From NCBI RefSeq assembly GCF_017901155.1, contig NZ_CP072800.1, forward strand, positions 895,283 to 959,282: 64,000 nucleotides of DNA, read 5' to 3'. The stretch is from Candidatus Thiothrix anitrata. Lineage in GTDB: Bacteria; Pseudomonadota; Gammaproteobacteria; Thiotrichales; Thiotrichaceae. Numbering within the stretch: position 1 is the stretch's first letter; every line of letters begins with the position of its first letter. Under the pieces are notes generated by a model. That model saw only the letters and a program-made list of their open reading frames with translations. It was not told the DNA's origin and did no database searches. Positions 60,846-64,000 of this stretch are shown here, in pieces. Position numbers and translations under genes: made by a program.

Positions 60846-61290
60846 TGCTGTTTTGACTCCCTCAAACACCCCATTTTCTAATGCTTTGGCGTGACGTAAC
60901 GCCAGAAGAGTAATAGGCAATCCCGCCGCCGCTTCTAACCGAGCGATACCCGGCTTTTTCAGTTTTGGCGCGTTGCTATACAACAGGACTTGGATCAAAC
61001 GACTAGTACGTAAGGCCATCTGCTTCTCCAAGTCAGTCGTCATGCACGATACCGTTATTGGCTTGCTCATCAACAAGGTTGAGTTTGGTATCGACATCCA
61101 TGCCAAAGTTCAGATTTAACCCACTATCAGCAAGTTATCCAATCCCCTTGTGCTTGTTGGCTACGGTTAAATTTGCAGGGTAGTTTGCTGCTAGCAGCAA
61201 AACCGGTAATTTTACGCAAACTTTACGCCATTGCTTGGTCGCACTATTGTCTTTTTACGCCCCCACCCTCTAGCCTACGCCACAAGTTAA
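60846..61290. other. Gene-poor stretch after tRNA-Lys, possible scar of a lost island
   Basis: No coding frame here that I can support. A leftward open frame (60720-61106) covers it but reads through the tRNA antisense. The sequence has no long repeats beyond the pair at 60823. It may be leftover from an integrated element. Confidence 0.4.
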
Positions 61291-61305
61291 TTACCGGTGT
61301 CGTTG

Positions 61306-62343
61306 ATGCAAACCGTGTTTAAGGCGTTAGAAAAATACCATTATCTGGCTGCCTTGTTGATCATGTTATTGGCGTTACTGGTTTCCCTGTTATTGGGAAA
61401 CTGGTTTTTGCCACCCTTGGGCGTGTTGCTGATTCTGCAACTGGGCGTAGGCGTGGTGGCGTTTATTGGGCAACGTGCCTCCGCCATCCTCGCTGGGGTG
61501 TTTGGCGCAGTGGCTTTCAATTACTTTTTCACCGAACCGCATTACACCTTGCACATGAACGAAGTGGAAGACACCGTGAGTATGCTGGTATTTCTGGTGA
61601 TTGCGCTGTTGACCAGCCAACTGGCGATGTTGTACCGACGGCAACAGGCGGAATTGCAACATACCCGCCTACGTTCCAGCATTCTGCTTTCGGTTTCCCA
61701 CGATCTACGCACCCCGCTCGCCAGCATTATTGGCACATTGAGTACCTTGCAAGCCTACCGCGAGCGGCTGCCTGCCGCCGAACAGGATGAATTAATCAAC
61801 GGCGCGTTGGAAGAAAGCCATCGGCTGCACCATTACATCGAAAACGTGCTGCAAGCCACCAAGATTCAACACGGCGCAATGAATTTCACCACCACCATTC
61901 AACCGCTCATGCCGATTGTGCAACAGGTGCTGAAACGGGTGGACAACCCCAGAATCCGGTTGGAAGTATTGCCACCTCTGCCCGAAGTCAAGGTACGCGA
62001 ATCCTTGCTGGCACAAGCCCTGTATAACCTCGTCGACAACGCTCTGAAATATTCCCGTGCTGCCGTCATCCTCAAACTGCGTTTTGCTGCCCCGTGGGTA
62101 GAAATCACCGTGATGGATTACGGCGCAGGCATTCCCGAAACCTTGCGCCACAAAGTATTTGAATCGTTTTATTCCACCCGCAGCGGGGATAGCGGCGAAG
62201 GCGGTACAGGCTTGGGCTTGACGGTTGCCGCTGGGATTATTCATGCGCATCAAGGTCACATCGACCTACTGCCTGCCACCGCACCGGATGTACCGTTTGC
62301 TGTGCGTATCCGTTTACCTGCCGTCCCAGAGGAACAAGCCTAA
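61306..62343 (+). CDS. Short KdpD-type sensor histidine kinase
   Basis: 345 residues: a DUF4118-like four-helix membrane part (about 10-120: ALLIMLLALLVSLLLGNWF, AVAFNYFFTEPHYTLHMN as in KdpD), HisKA with the phospho-accepting His in SVSHDLRTPLASIIGTLS, and HATPase with NLVDNALKYS and GGTGLGLTVAAGI. It lacks the ~500-residue N-terminal KdpD/Usp domain of true KdpD. Start chosen at ATG 61306; a GTG at 61297 and TTG at 61303 are in frame and no clear Shine-Dalgarno is present. The regulator gene overlaps its stop (TAATG). Confidence 0.85.
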   Translation: MQTVFKALEKYHYLAALLIMLLALLVSLLLGNWFLPPLGVLLILQLGVGVVAFIGQRASAILAGVFGAVAFNYFFTEPHYTLHMNEVEDTVSMLVFLVIALLTSQLAMLYRRQQAELQHTRLRSSILLSVSHDLRTPLASIIGTLSTLQAYRERLPAAEQDELINGALEESHRLHHYIENVLQATKIQHGAMNFTTTIQPLMPIVQQVLKRVDNPRIRLEVLPPLPEVKVRESLLAQALYNLVDNALKYSRAAVILKLRFAAPWVEITVMDYGAGIPETLRHKVFESFYSTRSGDSGEGGTGLGLTVAAGIIHAHQGHIDLLPATAPDVPFAVRIRLPAVPEEQA

Positions 62344-63044
62344 TGCAACAGCGTATTTTGCTCATTGATGATGAAGTGCAAATCCGGCGTTTCATGCGCA
62401 TTTCGCTGCAAGCGGAAGGGTTTGTGTATCTGGAAGCCAGCACTGCCCGCCAAGGTATCGACATGATTGCGTTGGAAAGCCCTGATTTGGTGATCCTCGA
62501 TTTGGGCTTGCCGGATGAAGACGGTTTCAAGGTCTTACAAACCTTGCGTTCTTGGAGCAACTTGCCGGTATTGGTACTCACCGCCCGCGATGCCGAAGAG
62601 GAAAAGGTCAAATTGTTGGAAGGCGGCGCGAACGATTATTTGAGCAAACCGTTTGGGATTCGAGAATTGATTGCGCGAGTACGGGTGTTATTGCGCGATT
62701 TAAAAGAGAGCAGCAGCGAGGAAACCACCCCAGCACGGCTGGTTTTCAATGAATTGGAAATTGATATTCCCAACCATCAGGTGTGGCATAAAGCGCAATT
62801 GCTGACCTTATCCCGCAAGGAATTTGCCTTGCTGGTGATGTTGGCGCGGCATCCGGGGCGTTTGATTACCCAGCAACAATTGCTCACCAGCATCTGGGGT
62901 AAAAGCCATGTGGAAGATACCCATTACCTGCGCATTTTTGTCAGCCAGTTGCGGAAAAAGCTTCAGGATAATGCCGATGACCCGACTTATATTTTAACCG
63001 AGCCGGGTATTGGCTACCGGTTTATCCCCTTACCGCTATGTTAA
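62343..63044 (+). CDS. KdpE-type OmpR-family response regulator
   Basis: 233 residues. Receiver: LLIDDEVQIRRFM with the acidic pair, phospho-Asp in VILDLGLPDEDGF, and the Lys of YLSKPFGIRELI. Winged helix C-terminal LTLSRKEFALLVMLARHPGR and YLRIFVSQLRKKLQ. Partner of the upstream kinase by 1-base overlap. Its likely target is the trkH gene that overlaps its 3' end, or a kdp operon elsewhere. Confidence 0.92.
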   Translation: MQQRILLIDDEVQIRRFMRISLQAEGFVYLEASTARQGIDMIALESPDLVILDLGLPDEDGFKVLQTLRSWSNLPVLVLTARDAEEEKVKLLEGGANDYLSKPFGIRELIARVRVLLRDLKESSSEETTPARLVFNELEIDIPNHQVWHKAQLLTLSRKEFALLVMLARHPGRLITQQQLLTSIWGKSHVEDTHYLRIFVSQLRKKLQDNADDPTYILTEPGIGYRFIPLPLC

Positions 63045-64000
63045 ATCTGGCGAATACCCTGCTGCTGCTGTCCGTGCCGGTGCTGTGGATGGGCGTGGTG
63101 CAATTGTGCTTTGGGCTGTTATCCCGCTGGGTGTTTGACGATGGGGTGGCACTGTTCTTTATGGAATCGGCTATCCCCATGATGATGCTGCCGTTGTTAT
63201 TGGTAGCACTGGCATGGAAACGCCGTTTGAATACCGTGTCATACCGCGATGCTTTGTTATTTGCCACCTTGACCTGGATTATAACCGGCATTTTGGGGGC
63301 ATTGCCGATCATGTTGATTGTGGAGGTGAGCTTCACCGATGCAGTATTCGAGTCGATTAGCGCCCTGACCACGACGGGCGCGACCATTTTGGTCGGCTTG
63401 GACACTATGCCACCGAGCTTTTTACTCTATCGCCAATTCTTGCAATGGATGGGCGGCTTGGGGGTGGTGATTTTCGTGGTGGCGGTGTTACCGATGTTGA
63501 ATGTGGGGGGAATGCGTTTATTGCGGGCAGAAACTCCGGGGCCGATTAAATATGACAAGCTTACCCCGCGTATTGCGAACACCTCGCATTACTTGTGGCT
63601 GGTGTATTTACTGATCACTTTGCTGTGCATATTGGCGTATTACTGGGGCGGCATGACGTTTTACGATGCGCTGGCGCATAGCTTTACCACCGTTTCAACC
63701 GGCGGGTTTTCCACCCACGATAGCAGTATGTGGTTTTACGAAAGCCATTTGCTGCTGGGTATTAGCAATATTTTTATGATCTTGGGGGCTGTGAGCTTTG
63801 TTTTGCATTTTGGCTTTTTGCGTACCGGACGTTTCAAGGTGTATTGGCACAATGAAGAAGCGCGAGTTTTTATGCTCATGGTGGTGTTTTTATCATTAGG
63901 CTTGGCAGTCTGGTTGTTTGCGCAAGGGCGTTATGGCATGGGCGAATCCGTCAGTTTTGCGTTTTTTCATGTGGTGTCGTTTATTACCAGTACCGGATTT
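63038..64000 (+). CDS. trkH: TrkH/KtrB-type potassium transporter, 3' truncated by the window
   Basis: The frame opens with ATG at 63038, overlapping kdpE by 7 bases, and runs to the right edge (321 residues seen of an expected ~480). The selectivity-filter turns are SALTTTGATILVG, TTVSTGGFSTHDS and SFITSTGF. Membrane segments alternate regularly. It imports K+ together with a TrkA subunit. A two-component pair of the Kdp type directly ahead of a Trk gene, instead of kdpFABC, suggests osmotic or K+ control. Confidence 0.93.
   Translation, partial: MLNLANTLLLLSVPVLWMGVVQLCFGLLSRWVFDDGVALFFMESAIPMMMLPLLLVALAWKRRLNTVSYRDALLFATLTWIITGILGALPIMLIVEVSFTDAVFESISALTTTGATILVGLDTMPPSFLLYRQFLQWMGGLGVVIFVVAVLPMLNVGGMRLLRAETPGPIKYDKLTPRIANTSHYLWLVYLLITLLCILAYYWGGMTFYDALAHSFTTVSTGGFSTHDSSMWFYESHLLLGISNIFMILGAVSFVLHFGFLRTGRFKVYWHNEEARVFMLMVVFLSLGLAVWLFAQGRYGMGESVSFAFFHVVSFITSTGF

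Noticed and set aside
60720-61106. Leftward 128-residue open frame over tRNA-Lys
   Set aside because: Its C-terminal part is the antisense of the tRNA and of its terminator; there is no ribosome-binding site and no recognisable domain.

Overview
The window looks like the chromosome of a sulfur-oxidising gammaproteobacterium, most likely a filamentous member of the Thiotrichales (Thiothrix/Thiolinea type). This is inferred from protein resemblance and gene content: a cytoplasmic sulfite dehydrogenase SoeABC, a YeeE/YedE sulfur-compound transporter, FabA, hemCDXY, and a large polarity/motility-like operon. No rRNA is present to confirm it. Most of the window is ordinary core genome. Mobile or accessory features are a recombinase tail at the left edge, a Dcm-like/MvaI-like restriction-modification pair, an AAA-DUF4143 ATPase, and an apparent empty integration site beside tRNA-Lys.

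Layout. 1-0.4 kb: recombinase remnant, small ORF and a 12-bp-period direct repeat. 0.4-3.2 kb: NadM-Nudix/NadV nicotinamide salvage operon. 3.3-4.2 kb: universal stress protein with an FNR-type box, and an orphan terminator that may end a small RNA. 4.2-8.6 kb: RNase D, TrhP, AAA-DUF4143 ATPase, YaeQ. 8.7-11.5 kb: type II restriction-modification system. 11.6-16.2 kb: soeABC behind an FNR/CRP-like box. 16.3-22.5 kb: an AlbA_2 (Schlafen-type) gene overlapping sbcD, then sbcC. 22.7-31.4 kb: PQQ-type sugar dehydrogenase, PsiE, Uup, QueG, small lipoproteins, PdxH, a CbiC-like protein without its catalytic His, TatD.

31.4-40.2 kb is the most interesting block. Ten minus-strand genes encode a FimV-type helical protein, a receiver-like/Pro-linker/winged-helix protein, a Ras-like GTPase, two roadblock-type proteins, an Aer-type PAS protein, a PhnD-like binding protein without signal peptide, a LysM-TM FimV-like protein, a BON-OmpA protein and a TM-coiled-coil protein. 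A second TM-coiled-coil protein and a bactofilin are divergently transcribed. I read this as an uncharacterised sensory GTPase module that links cytoplasmic polarity control to the cell wall, with parallels to MglA/MglB/RomR and to actinobacterial conservons.

40.4-50.1 kb: lipoprotein, ferredoxin, UbiA, FabA, SIMPL protein, L31 type B, M48 protease, malic enzyme and the hemCDXY operon. 50.2-52.9 kb: a cobalamin riboswitch controlling btuB and btuM; QueG, encoded elsewhere in the window, is a cobalamin-dependent enzyme. 53-57 kb: HD-GYP phosphodiesterase and a convergent three-gene VWA membrane module. 57.2-60.6 kb: small protein plus membrane-embedded Rad50/YhaN-like ATPase, then the YeeE/YedE transporter. 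60.7-64 kb: tRNA-Lys, integrase-arm-like repeats, and a short KdpD-type kinase, KdpE-type regulator and TrkH potassium transporter running off the right edge.
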